Source: CAYSLZ01 sp964547295 (GTDB lineage Bacteria; Patescibacteriota; Microgenomatia; UBA12405; JAHJSD01). Taken from it: a DNA stretch of 21,805 nucleotides. Location of the stretch: assembly GCA_964547295.1 (NCBI GenBank), contig CAZJMH010000007.1:1-21805 (forward strand). The letters are read 5' to 3'. The translations under genes and the position numbers were made by a program. The notes beneath the pieces are model-generated. The model was not told the DNA's origin, did not search any database, and saw only the letters and a list, made by a program, of their open reading frames with translations. Positions 6,296 through 15,051 of this stretch are shown here, piece after piece. How positions within the stretch are numbered: the first letter of the stretch is position 1; each line of letters opens with the position of its first letter.

Positions 6296-8201
6296 AATGT
6301 TGAACAAAATTATTCAAACCATAAAACCAGGTAAAAATAAAGAAGATGACCAAAAAACCTCGTCTGACCAAAGCAGCCCGGCACCGCTTGAAGCCGGCTT
6401 AAAAGATTTTGGCGAGGGGCTAGTCTCAGCTAAAGACATTATTGCTCCGTCTGCAATCGAGGTTGACTTTGATTGGATAAGAATAAACAATCATTATTAT
6501 CGAACCCTGTTTGTAGTTAATTACCCCCGTTTTGTGTCAGCTAATTGGCTGTCTTCACTTATTAATTTTGACCACTCTTTAGATATTTCAATGAACATTT
6601 TTCCCTCTGAAGGCAAAGAAATTTTATCTAATCTAAGAAGAAAAGTTGCCGAAATGGAAGCTGAGATTTCCTCTGATATTCAAAGAGGCAAAGTGGTTGA
6701 CCCGTCAACCAAGGCAAAACTTGAAGATGCACTAAGCCTACAAGAAGAGCTCGTTAAAGGTATTGAAAGATTTTTTCAGTTTGGTTTATACATTACTATT
6801 GGAGCAGAATCAGTCAAACAATTAAACCAGATAACTAAAGAACTGGAATCTAACCTTGGTTCACTCCTTATTATTCCAAAACATGCTACTCTGCAAATGG
6901 AGAAAGGATTTATTACTTCCCTTCCCCTAGCTGAAGATTTGCTTAATGTCACCAGAAACATGGATACTACTTCTTTGGCATCCACCTTCCCTTTTGTTTC
7001 ATCAGATTTATCTGATGATAAAGGAGTTATGTATGGTTTAAATGAGCATAATGGCTCTTTAGTTGTTTTTGACCGATTTACAATGGAAAATGCAAACTCA
7101 ATTTTATTTGCCAAAAGCGGCGCCGGAAAAAGTTACTTAGTCAAACTAGAAGCTCTGCGGTCTTTAATGTTTGGAACCGAAGTAATGGTTATTGACCCAG
7201 AAAACGAATATAAAAATTTAGCCGATGCCGTTGGTGGCCAATTTATTACATTTGGGTTCGATTCAGAATCTAAAATTAATCCTTTTGACTTAGATATAAC
7301 CCCTGACGAGGATAAGAAAAATCAACTCAGCAGAAAAATTATGGCCCTACACGCCTTATTTAAATTGGTAATGGGAGAGCTGGATGCAAAGGAAAGCAAT
7401 TTGCTTGACCGCGCCTTAATGCAAACATATAAAATGCGGGGAATAACTTTGGCCAACCCTCCCGGCCCGGATACTGAAATGCCGCTAGTTGAAGACTTAT
7501 ATAAAGTTCTTTTAGGAAGAGAAGAAGAACAAGCTGCTTCCTTAGCCGCCCGGCTTGAAAAGTTTATTAAAGGCTCTTTTGCTGGACTATTTAATTCTCA
7601 AACCAATATTAAATTAGATAACGAGTTCATTGTTTTTGGTATTCGCGACTTAGAGGAAGAATTGCGGCCAATTGCCATGCACATAGTTTTAGACTTTATC
7701 TGGAACAAAATAAGAAGGAACCTTAAAAAAAGAATATTAGTTGTTGATGAGGCGTGGTATTTAATGCAATACGCTGATACTTCAAAATATCTTTATAATT
7801 TTGCCAAGCGCGCAAGGAAATATTACCTCGGTCTAACTACTATTACTCAAGATGTTCAAGACTTTTTGGGTTCTGATTATGGCAAGGCAATTATTAACAA
7901 CTCCTCAATACAGATTTTACTTAAACAGCACCCTGCCGCAATCGACCAAGTAGCTGAAACTTTTTATTTATCTGAAGGCGAAAGACAATTACTTCTTGGA
8001 GCAGCAATCGGGGAAGGAATCTTCTTTGCCGGCCAAAACCATGTTGCTATCCGAGTAATCGCCTCGCCTGACGAACATAAATTAATCACGTCCAGCCCTG
8101 AAGACATTATTGCAATGAAAAAAGGAGAAGAGTTAAAAACTCAACCCGCCAAAACAACATTAAAGGATGATGAAAAAAACTCCCCGGATAAAAACATTTA
8201 A
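6267..8201 (+). CDS. virB4: VirB4-family type IV secretion ATPase
   Basis: This 644-residue protein has a VirB4-like N-terminal domain (about 60-270) and a RecA-like motor. The Walker A motif is SGAGKS (284-289, counting from 6267), with MVIDPENEYKNLA after it. Walker B is LVVDEAW (491-497). The LTTITQDVQDFLGS stretch and a C-terminal helical part complete the fold. VirB4/PrgJ ATPases form hexamers under the membrane channel and power assembly and substrate transfer. Two starts are possible. ATG 6267 has GGGAG 9 nt upstream and overlaps the previous gene by 29 bp. ATG 6297 follows its stop directly and removes 10 residues. The N-terminus up to residue 55 is low-complexity, so either start is acceptable. 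No VirD4/TraG coupling protein is in the window. Confidence 0.93.
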   Translation: MVLSKGKPNKMLNKIIQTIKPGKNKEDDQKTSSDQSSPAPLEAGLKDFGEGLVSAKDIIAPSAIEVDFDWIRINNHYYRTLFVVNYPRFVSANWLSSLINFDHSLDISMNIFPSEGKEILSNLRRKVAEMEAEISSDIQRGKVVDPSTKAKLEDALSLQEELVKGIERFFQFGLYITIGAESVKQLNQITKELESNLGSLLIIPKHATLQMEKGFITSLPLAEDLLNVTRNMDTTSLASTFPFVSSDLSDDKGVMYGLNEHNGSLVVFDRFTMENANSILFAKSGAGKSYLVKLEALRSLMFGTEVMVIDPENEYKNLADAVGGQFITFGFDSESKINPFDLDITPDEDKKNQLSRKIMALHALFKLVMGELDAKESNLLDRALMQTYKMRGITLANPPGPDTEMPLVEDLYKVLLGREEEQAASLAARLEKFIKGSFAGLFNSQTNIKLDNEFIVFGIRDLEEELRPIAMHIVLDFIWNKIRRNLKKRILVVDEAWYLMQYADTSKYLYNFAKRARKYYLGLTTITQDVQDFLGSDYGKAIINNSSIQILLKQHPAAIDQVAETFYLSEGERQLLLGAAIGEGIFFAGQNHVAIRVIASPDEHKLITSSPEDIIAMKKGEELKTQPAKTTLKDDEKNSPDKNI

Positions 8202-8247
8202 ACCTCAGCTGGTTTCGTTATCCAATCTAATGTGATAAATTATAAGT

Positions 8248-11200
8248 ATGGTTGAAAATAATCACCTAACCCCGTCAAAGTTTTTTTATAACTGGGCCGT
8301 AACTATTGAAGACTTAACTGATAATTTAGGTAAAAAACCTTCCCAAAAAGAAGTCTTGGAAAAATTAAAAATTTCTCCACAACAGTTTAAAAATTTAATA
8401 AAATTTTTAAAAGAAAACTATGGCATTGAAAAAGAGGCAGATCAAAACTGGGCAGAATTTTTTCATCAAATAAGCTTGTTTTTTGCTGAAGACAACCAAA
8501 TAGAAAATGAGGAAATTGCAATTGACAGTCAACAGCCGGCCCAGGAACAGCTGGAAAATTTAATTACTGAAAAAGAAGCTTTTGAAAATAGAAAAAAGGA
8601 AATATTAGAGGCAATTAAAACTAAGATTAAAGACCGGCTTGGGCTTAATCCAACTGAAGCAGAACAGTTTATTCAACGCCTGCTAATTATCCAAAAAAAT
8701 CAACTTGGCAAAATAATTAAAAAAACCACAGAAAAAACTTTTTCATCTCATGACAGGGAAAATCTTGTCTTAGAAGTTTTAAAAAAACTTGTTGATAAGG
8801 AAAGTAAATTGCCAAAATTTACAGAAAAAATCGGTCTCCCTAATCAAATTATTGAAGCCATTTCTATTCCAACTCTAGAAGATTTAAACCAAAAAATAAA
8901 AACAATTGAGGATATTACCGCAAAATTACCGCAAAATTACCGCGGCATACCTACATCAACAGCTATAGCGGTTGAAATTATAAGCCGACTAGAAACTATT
9001 GATGAAGGATTGAAAGAAACCAAAAAAAACATTTTAATCAGCCAAATACCAGCGGAAATTGACATAAAAAAAAGGCTGATTAATTTTCGGATCCCAGAAG
9101 AAAGAGCTGAAAATATCGCCAAAAAAGCAATTGAAGAAAAAAAACAAACTATTAAAGCAAAAATTAACACTACTCTCCCCGAAATAAAACCAGAAGCAAA
9201 AATAAAAATAATTTCCGCCTGTCTGGCAGACGATTATCAACAAGCTAAAAAATCATTAAAAAAACTAAAAAATGTTCCCGAGACAACAAAAAAGAAGGTT
9301 TTTAATGAAATAATTATCTCCAACCAATTTATTGCCGACCGGGAAGCAGTTGCTGATAAAATTAAAAACCCGTCAGTAAAAGCTAAGGCTGTCATCCCTG
9401 ATAGTTTTATAAAGAAACTCAATCAACATCCTCAGGTTGTAAATACGATTGCCGGGCTAGTCGTTACCCGCGCCTCCCAAGGAGTGCCAAAGGATAAAAT
9501 TTCATTTACTATTACTGCTCCAACTGCAATCTCGATGAGTGCCAACAAAATGCCGGTAGAAAAAGGTGAAGAAAAAGCAATTGATCAAATAATTTCCGGA
9601 CTGGATAATACTACCCTAAAAATGATTGAGCTTAAGGCAAAAAAAATCACCGGACAAATAGAAACTTCAATTTTAACTCAACTTAAAGAACAAACTCAAT
9701 CCTATCTTGGTAAACAAAGTTTTATAAAAAAGCCGGATGGCACATATCGAGTTTTTGACATGTCTGACAAGGTTAGTGAGAAAGCAATCAGTATAATGGC
9801 CGAATTTTGGGCAAAAGAACCAACGCAAGCAGGTGATAACTTTTTTGAACTTAAAATAAAAGGAGAAGTGCCATTTAGCCACACTTTAAAAGCGCTTCCT
9901 AGTGGCGACCCGATAGAGATTATGTCCCATTTTAATGCTGACCAAGATGCTTTTATGGCTGCTGCTATTGCAGCACAAATGGCATCAATTCCCCCTGAAA
10001 AACTTCAAGAACAAATTTTGGCCTGGCAGCAATTTGTCGCTAAAGTAGAAAAATCTGACCAACCAGAAATAATTCACCAAGATAAACTTTTAGCTACTTT
10101 TCAATCCTGGTACGGAAAAGAAGGCGTCGGTGAAAAAGTCTATTCTAGTCAGCTTTATCAAACTTATCATGGCATCCGCCAAGTTTTTTCTCCAATAACT
10201 AATTTTGTTTCCAAAAAAATTCAACCACAAATTAAAAATTTATTTGACATTACTGCCGTTGGCAAAGGAATAAAGGCTGTTTGGAATAAAGGAAAAGGGT
10301 TCCTAAAAGAAAAAATCTTTGACCCAATTAAAAAATGGACTTTTGAAAAAATCGGCCAAAAACTAGCCGAAAAGGGAGTTTCTGTTGCCGTAGGCAAAGG
10401 AGTATCTGCAGCAATTGCCGCCGCTCTTGGCGTTTCAACGGGCGGTGTCAGCTTGGCCCTTATGGCTGGATGGGAAGCAGTAAAGGCTGGAGTTAAACTA
10501 ATTAAAACAGGATTAAAAAAAATCGGCATTGACCCGGAAAAACTGGCCAAAAAATTTAATCAAGCTTTTGGATTCGGTATTGCTACCCAAATAAATAAAT
10601 TTGTCGATAAAATTAAAATTATTCCTCAAGGAATAAGGGGATTCATTAAATCGTTCATTAATGTCTCAGAACCAATAACAATTACCATAATGGGGATCCC
10701 CCTTATTATTTTCGCCGTTGGAATCACATTTGTCCTTTTACTTTTTATCCAAACATCTCGCCATTCCCAAGACATGTTAACCATGGCTCCACCGGTGACT
10801 GAACAAGGGGGTGCAGGCGTTCCTATTGAGGATTTTAGTGACATCGAGGTTGTAGACATTGACATAGAAGAATGTTTAGAATTAGAAGGAAGTGCACAAA
10901 GGGCGTGTATAGTCACGATTGTTATCCAAGGATGCAACGCAACTCAAGGAAAAGTAACTGAAAAAAATGTAGGGGCAGTTAGAGGTTGTTTTGAAAAAGC
11001 AATGGAAAAAGATGAAAATATAAATAACATTCTATCAGCCCACTTAAATCATATTGTTAATAATTTTAGTTACTCTGCTAATAAGTATGAGGTTTTACAG
11101 TGTGTTGGATATAAAATTGCAGTTGAACCAGCCCTTCCTGGCTGTGGTGATGCAAAACATTACTACCCTAATGGATGTGGTAACTGCAAAGCCATATCTG

Positions 11201-11400
11201 CTTCAGATGTCCGGCCTGGTGACAATGCCGTTTGGATAAAATACACCCCTACTGATCCCTGGGGACATATTGCTATAGTTATAGGTGTGGACAAAGAAAA
11301 TAATTTAGTTTATTTATCTCAAGCTTGGGGCGGTTCCGGTGCAGTTAATTTTACCAAAATACCCAACTTTGATCCATCAGGTTATATTCGATGCCGATAA
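8248..11400 (+). CDS. Large PrgK-like membrane protein with C-terminal CHAP cell-wall hydrolase
   Basis: At 1050 residues this is the largest gene here. Residues 20-53 resemble sigma-70 region 3 (TDNLGKKPSQKEVLEKLKIS). Residues 90-480 are mostly charged, helical and coiled-coil-like. Residues 709-757 are Gly/Ala-rich and hydrophobic. One clear membrane span lies at about 812-835. After it comes a Cys-rich exported part with nine cysteines, ending in a CHAP domain: catalytic Cys952 in LQCVGY, PGDNAVW, and His1007 in WGHIAIVIG. CHAP domains cut peptidoglycan. In pCF10-type systems PrgK likewise joins membrane segments to a CHAP domain and opens the wall for the channel. The paired cysteines suggest disulfides outside the cell. 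The start is about 6 nt after an extended -10-like TGATAAATT (8233-8241), so a second promoter is possible. An 11-bp tandem repeat lies at 8914-8945. Confidence 0.85.
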   Translation: MVENNHLTPSKFFYNWAVTIEDLTDNLGKKPSQKEVLEKLKISPQQFKNLIKFLKENYGIEKEADQNWAEFFHQISLFFAEDNQIENEEIAIDSQQPAQEQLENLITEKEAFENRKKEILEAIKTKIKDRLGLNPTEAEQFIQRLLIIQKNQLGKIIKKTTEKTFSSHDRENLVLEVLKKLVDKESKLPKFTEKIGLPNQIIEAISIPTLEDLNQKIKTIEDITAKLPQNYRGIPTSTAIAVEIISRLETIDEGLKETKKNILISQIPAEIDIKKRLINFRIPEERAENIAKKAIEEKKQTIKAKINTTLPEIKPEAKIKIISACLADDYQQAKKSLKKLKNVPETTKKKVFNEIIISNQFIADREAVADKIKNPSVKAKAVIPDSFIKKLNQHPQVVNTIAGLVVTRASQGVPKDKISFTITAPTAISMSANKMPVEKGEEKAIDQIISGLDNTTLKMIELKAKKITGQIETSILTQLKEQTQSYLGKQSFIKKPDGTYRVFDMSDKVSEKAISIMAEFWAKEPTQAGDNFFELKIKGEVPFSHTLKALPSGDPIEIMSHFNADQDAFMAAAIAAQMASIPPEKLQEQILAWQQFVAKVEKSDQPEIIHQDKLLATFQSWYGKEGVGEKVYSSQLYQTYHGIRQVFSPITNFVSKKIQPQIKNLFDITAVGKGIKAVWNKGKGFLKEKIFDPIKKWTFEKIGQKLAEKGVSVAVGKGVSAAIAAALGVSTGGVSLALMAGWEAVKAGVKLIKTGLKKIGIDPEKLAKKFNQAFGFGIATQINKFVDKIKIIPQGIRGFIKSFINVSEPITITIMGIPLIIFAVGITFVLLLFIQTSRHSQDMLTMAPPVTEQGGAGVPIEDFSDIEVVDIDIEECLELEGSAQRACIVTIVIQGCNATQGKVTEKNVGAVRGCFEKAMEKDENINNILSAHLNHIVNNFSYSANKYEVLQCVGYKIAVEPALPGCGDAKHYYPNGCGNCKAISASDVRPGDNAVWIKYTPTDPWGHIAIVIGVDKENNLVYLSQAWGGSGAVNFTKIPNFDPSGYIRCR
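8914..8945 (+). repeat. Three tandem 11-bp units inside the CHAP protein gene
   Basis: ATTACCGCAAA occurs at 8914-8924 and 8925-8935, followed by ATTACCGCGG at 8936-8945. The period of 11 is not a multiple of three, so gain or loss of one unit would shift the frame near residue 230. Confidence 0.85.
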
Positions 11401-11864
11401 TGAATAAAACAATTAAATTTATTAAAAAATATCAACTAATTATCTTTCTTTCCGCACTTGCCGGATTACTACTTAGTTTTAAAGCCTTAATTGCTCCAAT
11501 TCAGGAAAAACCAGAAAAAATTACCCCTACACCGCCCTTAACTATTCCTTCGGCAACAATTCCAGTGTCACCAACAGAAATACCAATCGAACCATCTTAT
11601 CTCACACCTTCTCCTCCGCCAACATACGGTAGAGGAATTAAGGAGGAGGAATTTGTTGAACAAGCACTAGAGAAATATCCATTGCTACCTTATTTACCCT
11701 ATGAAGAAAAAAAAGGAATCAATATTAAATATACAGACACGTTAACGCTAGAAATAATCAAAGAAGGTTCAATCACTGCAGAAGATAAGGAAGAAATTTT
11801 ACAATGGATTAGTGATCAAGGAATTAGACCCGATACTCACCAAATAACTTGGGAAGTAAAATAA
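11400..11864 (+). CDS. Small single-span membrane protein of the secretion cluster
   Basis: Translation probably begins at ATG 11400, which shares a base with the TAA of the CHAP gene (TAATG) and gives 154 residues. The in-frame ATG at 11391 would add three residues. The N-terminus is basic (KTIKFIKKY), then one span (about 11-32, QLIIFLSALAGLLLSFKALI). A Pro/Thr/Ser-rich exported linker (about 40-75) and a small C-terminal alpha/beta domain (80-154) follow. The C-terminal part, with KYPLLPYLPYEEKKGINIKY, is a pattern seen in small proteins of unknown function. The stop-start overlap points to translational coupling and thus a shared role with the secretion machine. The family is not recognised. 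Confidence 0.8.
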   Translation: MNKTIKFIKKYQLIIFLSALAGLLLSFKALIAPIQEKPEKITPTPPLTIPSATIPVSPTEIPIEPSYLTPSPPPTYGRGIKEEEFVEQALEKYPLLPYLPYEEKKGINIKYTDTLTLEIIKEGSITAEDKEEILQWISDQGIRPDTHQITWEVK

Positions 11865-11867
11865 AAA

Positions 11868-12194
11868 ATGATCAAATTCTTTAAAAAATATTCTCTGGTT
11901 TTGTTTTTAGCAATCATTGCTGGTTTTTTTATTGGATTTAAAATATTCGGGGACACCGAAAATAAAATTTCAGAAGAAGTTCCTTTACCAGAAACAAAAG
12001 TTTTGGAACCAACGACAACCTTTGTTCAACAACCAAATCCCACTCTAAAACCAACCTCTTCACCTAATTTTGATTTAAGCGAAGAAGAAGTCAATCAAAT
12101 TATGAAAGAACTTAATGTTGATCCTGACAATCCATCAATGGAAGATGTTGGCAAACTTTTTCAATACCTCATGGAAATGGAAAATGAAAATTAG
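11868..12194 (+). CDS. Small single-span membrane protein, N-terminal paralogue of its neighbour
   Basis: This 108-residue protein begins 3 nt after the previous stop and is likely the last gene of the cluster. Its first 30 residues (IKFFKKYSLVLFLAIIAGFFIGFK) follow the pattern of the preceding protein (K-K-Y, FL-x3-AG, FK), then a Pro/Thr-rich linker. The C-terminus differs: a short acidic helical pair (DLSEEEVNQIMKELNVDPDNPSMEDVGKLFQYLMEMENEN). The repeated anchor suggests duplication of an N-terminal module with different exposed ends. The stop overlaps the dnaN stop on the other strand by 3 bases (12192-12194 against 12191-12193). Function unknown. Confidence 0.78.
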   Translation: MIKFFKKYSLVLFLAIIAGFFIGFKIFGDTENKISEEVPLPETKVLEPTTTFVQQPNPTLKPTSSPNFDLSEEEVNQIMKELNVDPDNPSMEDVGKLFQYLMEMENEN

Positions 12195-13321
12195 AGATCG
12201 ACTTTCACCGGCATAATAATATGAAACCAAGTTTCATCAGAAGGAATTTTAAATAATCCTGGAGTCAGCGCCTGTTTAAATTCCATTTCAACTTGCTGCT
12301 CGTCAGCCGGTAAAACTTTTAGGAAGTCAAGCAAAAAACGATAATTAAAAGCAATTTCTAAATCTTTCCCATCAATTTTAGCCCCAACTTCAGTTTTGTT
12401 TTCTCCAACACTCGGAGCATTTGAAGAAATTTGAATTTTTCCTTTACTAATTTTAAATTTAACCACATTGGCTGACTCACGTGCAAAAACAGAAGCCATC
12501 CGAATTGACTGATGAAATTCCTCTTTGTCAACAATAATTTTTGTTTCTGATTCCTGAGGGATAATTTTTTCATATTCTGGAAATTCTCCTTCAATTAATC
12601 GAGAGGTTAATTGTAAATCCGGTAATAAAAATATAACTTGATTTTCATCTTCTGTTAATCCAAGTTCTAATTTATTTTTACCGCCAGCAAGCCGAACAAT
12701 TTCTATCAAACTCCTTGCTGGTATAAGAAAATTACCTGCATTTTGTTTTTTTTCAATATCAACCTTTTTTTGAGACACATCTTTTAAAGACAGCCGGTAT
12801 CCGTCTGTTGATACCATCCGATAACCTTGATTAGTAAATTCCCAGTTAATTGCCGCTAAAACCGGTCTAGTATCATCTTCGGCAGCAGCAAAGCCAACTA
12901 AATTAACTGCTTTTTCCAAGTTTTTTAAAGGCAAAGAAAAAGTCTTTTTTTTGTCAATTACCGGAATTTCTGGGAATTCCTCCGCATCCATTCCAGTAAA
13001 AGTAGTTTCCCCTTGTTTCGAAGAAATTTTTACTTGGTTTTCTTTAACTATTTCTAGATCTAGTTTTCCTGGTGACAAATAAGAAACAAATTCAGAAATT
13101 TCTTTTGCCGGAATAGTTAAATTACCCGGTCTTCCAACTTTGGCATCCAACCAATATTGAATTCCAATATCTAGGTTAGTTGCTGATAATTTTAATCGGT
13201 TATTTTTTTCACCAGAAAATAAAATATTAGCTAAAACAGGGAGCTGTGGACGAGAAGCAATAAATCTTGATACTATTGATAAACCTTGATTTAAATCTTC
13301 TTGTAAAACTTCAAGTTTCAT
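12191..13321 (-). CDS. dnaN: DNA polymerase III beta subunit (sliding clamp)
   Basis: This encodes the ring-shaped clamp that tethers DNA polymerase to DNA. It starts MKLEVLQEDL and is 376 residues, the usual length. Typical clamp features are visible: LPVLANILFSG near residue 28, TTFTGMDAEEFPEIP, a TRPVLAAINWEF block opening domain 2, VSTDGYRLS, and the C-terminal end ETWFHIIMPVKVDL. The frame can be extended to TTG 13330, but that codon lies in the -10 box of a good promoter (TTGACA 13353-13358, 17-nt spacer, TAAGAT 13330-13335). ATG 13321, 8 nt after the -10, is therefore the better start and implies a leaderless message. dnaN follows dnaA in the canonical order. Confidence 0.96.
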   Translation of the reverse strand: MKLEVLQEDLNQGLSIVSRFIASRPQLPVLANILFSGEKNNRLKLSATNLDIGIQYWLDAKVGRPGNLTIPAKEISEFVSYLSPGKLDLEIVKENQVKISSKQGETTFTGMDAEEFPEIPVIDKKKTFSLPLKNLEKAVNLVGFAAAEDDTRPVLAAINWEFTNQGYRMVSTDGYRLSLKDVSQKKVDIEKKQNAGNFLIPARSLIEIVRLAGGKNKLELGLTEDENQVIFLLPDLQLTSRLIEGEFPEYEKIIPQESETKIIVDKEEFHQSIRMASVFARESANVVKFKISKGKIQISSNAPSVGENKTEVGAKIDGKDLEIAFNYRFLLDFLKVLPADEQQVEMEFKQALTPGLFKIPSDETWFHIIMPVKVDL

Positions 13322-13329
13322 TATGTCCA

Positions 13330-13358
13330 ATCTTAAACGACTAATTCTTTTCTGTCAA
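13330..13358 (-). promoter_or_regulatory. dnaN promoter
   Basis: On the minus strand TTGACA (13353-13358) is a perfect -35 box. A 17-nt spacer separates it from TAAGAT (13330-13335), a 4/6 match to the -10 box. The dnaN ATG begins 8 nt later. dnaN can therefore be expressed independently of dnaA. Confidence 0.6.
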
Positions 13359-13409
13359 TGCCATTTTTAAAACCTTTTCCCCATTTGAAGTTTATAAAAT
13401 TGTTAATAG

Positions 13410-13630
13410 ATATTTTAGTATTTAATATAGTATTAGTATTAGTATAGTCAGTGTAAAAGTGGAAAGTTAAGTGTTGGTTAAGTTGAAATCTTCGGTTGAA
13501 AACTGATTAAAAATAGCTTTTTAACCAAAAGAACAAAAATAAATAATAATTTAGTCCGATAGTTTTATACTTCTTAAAGACTATAGGAGGTGGAAATTTT
13601 ACAAAATTTGGGGATTAAATTGTGGATAAA
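13410..13630. other. oriC: Candidate origin element in the dnaA-dnaN gap
   Basis: This 320-bp gap (13331-13650) has no gene. At 13416-13445 TAGTAT hexamers occur at 13416, 13428, 13434 and 13440, all in one 6-bp register, like the TAG-rich trinucleotides (DnaA-trios) at known origins. At 13621-13629 TGTGGATAA is a perfect DnaA box on the minus strand. Next to it is a 7-bp palindrome (AAATTTT-AC-AAAATTT, 13594-13609) and AGGAGGTGG (13585-13593) with no start codon after it. Gram-positive origins often place the unwinding element in this gap. The trio reading is inference. Confidence 0.45.
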
Positions 13631-13650
13631 TAATTTAAAATTGTGAATTA

Positions 13651-15051
13651 CTATGAAAATATTTTTTTTCTCATTTCCAAAATGTCATGTCTTATTTCTT
13701 GATTGGTGGAAAACAATCGGTCAATTTTTTCTTCAGAGTGCATAATTGTTGTATGGTCACGACCGCCGAGAATTTCACCAACCCTTTTTAATGGGTATTC
13801 CAGTTCTTTACGCAAAAGATATGCGGCGATATGTCGAGCAATAGCAATTTCTTTTTTTCTAGATCGCCCTTTAACTTCTTTGGTTTTTAAGCCATAATGT
13901 TTGGCGACAACTGATAAAATTCTCCGGTAAGAGATACTTCTCCTTTTTTTCGAGTCCTTTTTTATCCCGAAGAAGTTTTTCACATAATCTAAGTCGGCTT
14001 GTTGTTTATCAGCTAAAGCGGCGGCACTAATTTGAGTTAATTTCCCTTCTAGTTCTCGGGCATTTGATTCAATTGTTTCAGCAATAAAAGTGATGGCATC
14101 TTCTGAAATGTTAATATTTCTTTGTTCACTTTTTTGTTTTAAAATTGCTACCCTCATTTCAAAATCCGGCGGTTGAACATCTACTGTTAAGCCGCCCATA
14201 AACCGAGAAGTTAACCTATCTTTTAACGGCTGGATTTCTTCTGGTTTTCGATCAGAAGTTAAAACTACTTGTTTTTGGTTAAGATATAGATCATTAAAGG
14301 TGTGGAAAAACTCGTCTTGAATATATTCTTTTCCGGCAATAAATTGAACATCGTCAACAAGAAAAACATCAACATTTCGGTATTTATGTTTAAATTTATT
14401 AGTTGTTTGTTCTTTAAGTGAAGCAACTAGTTCATTACCAAAAGTCTCAGCACTAATGCATAAAACTTTCCAGTCCGAATGATCTTGACAAACCCGGTTG
14501 CCGACAGCATGAAGTAAATGAGTTTTGCCTACCCCAACCCCTCCCCAGATGAATAAAGGATTGTAAGAATTGCCGGGCTGTTTAACAATTCCTTGTGCAG
14601 CAGCAAAAGCAAAATGGTTGGTATCACCGACAACAAAATTATCAAAATTAAATATTGGGCTAAGACCAGATTTTTTATTAAAAACATTGTTAGAAGCTAA
14701 GTTTTTTTGATTAGTGGTTAAAGGGACCTTGTCTGTTTCCGGAGCTTTATTTGAAGGATTATCGAATAGTGGTCCGGGCCTAGATTCTTTTTTTGCTTTT
14801 TGCTTTTCAACTTCAAAAACTAGAATTGATTCTTCTCCAGTTTGACGGTCTAAAGCTGCTTTTACGAGGCTGGAATAACGCTTTTTAATTAAATCGGCCA
14901 GATAAGAGTTTGGACAAAGAATGGTTGCGGTTTTATTTTTATAACTTTTTAGTTTAGTATTAGCAAATAAAGTAGTAAATATTGTTTTTGACAATGAAAG
15001 TTTTAGTTCGGCGATAACACTGGACCAGAGGTCAGATAATTTTGTATCCAC
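13651..15051 (-). CDS. dnaA: Chromosomal replication initiator DnaA
   Basis: The 466-residue product has all four DnaA domains. Domain I is residues 1-80 (LSDLWSSVIAELKLSLSKTIF) and domain II is a short linker (85-130). The AAA+ motor has Walker A GGVGVGKT (170-177), Walker B VFLVDD (229-234) and sensor II NARELEGKL (330-338). The DNA-binding domain has a signature near GGRDHTTIMHSEEKI (429-443). DnaA-ATP binds DnaA boxes and melts the origin. The start codon is GTG and sits in TGTGGATAC, a DnaA box with one mismatch and the centre of a TTTTGT-GGAT-ACAAAA inverted repeat. Binding there could repress its own synthesis. The GTG start fits domain I in length and phase. Confidence 0.97.
   Translation of the reverse strand: MDTKLSDLWSSVIAELKLSLSKTIFTTLFANTKLKSYKNKTATILCPNSYLADLIKKRYSSLVKAALDRQTGEESILVFEVEKQKAKKESRPGPLFDNPSNKAPETDKVPLTTNQKNLASNNVFNKKSGLSPIFNFDNFVVGDTNHFAFAAAQGIVKQPGNSYNPLFIWGGVGVGKTHLLHAVGNRVCQDHSDWKVLCISAETFGNELVASLKEQTTNKFKHKYRNVDVFLVDDVQFIAGKEYIQDEFFHTFNDLYLNQKQVVLTSDRKPEEIQPLKDRLTSRFMGGLTVDVQPPDFEMRVAILKQKSEQRNINISEDAITFIAETIESNARELEGKLTQISAAALADKQQADLDYVKNFFGIKKDSKKRRSISYRRILSVVAKHYGLKTKEVKGRSRKKEIAIARHIAAYLLRKELEYPLKRVGEILGGRDHTTIMHSEEKIDRLFSTNQEIRHDILEMRKKIFS

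Noticed and set aside
5579..8201. A VirB4 gene split by a frameshift into 238- and 644-residue parts
   Set aside because: The 644-residue protein has its own VirB4-like N-terminal domain and the first protein is a distinct TraC-like family, so two genes is the simpler reading.
13322..13330. TTG 13330 as the dnaN start
   Set aside because: It falls in the -10 box of the dnaN promoter; ATG 13321 matches the family N-terminus.
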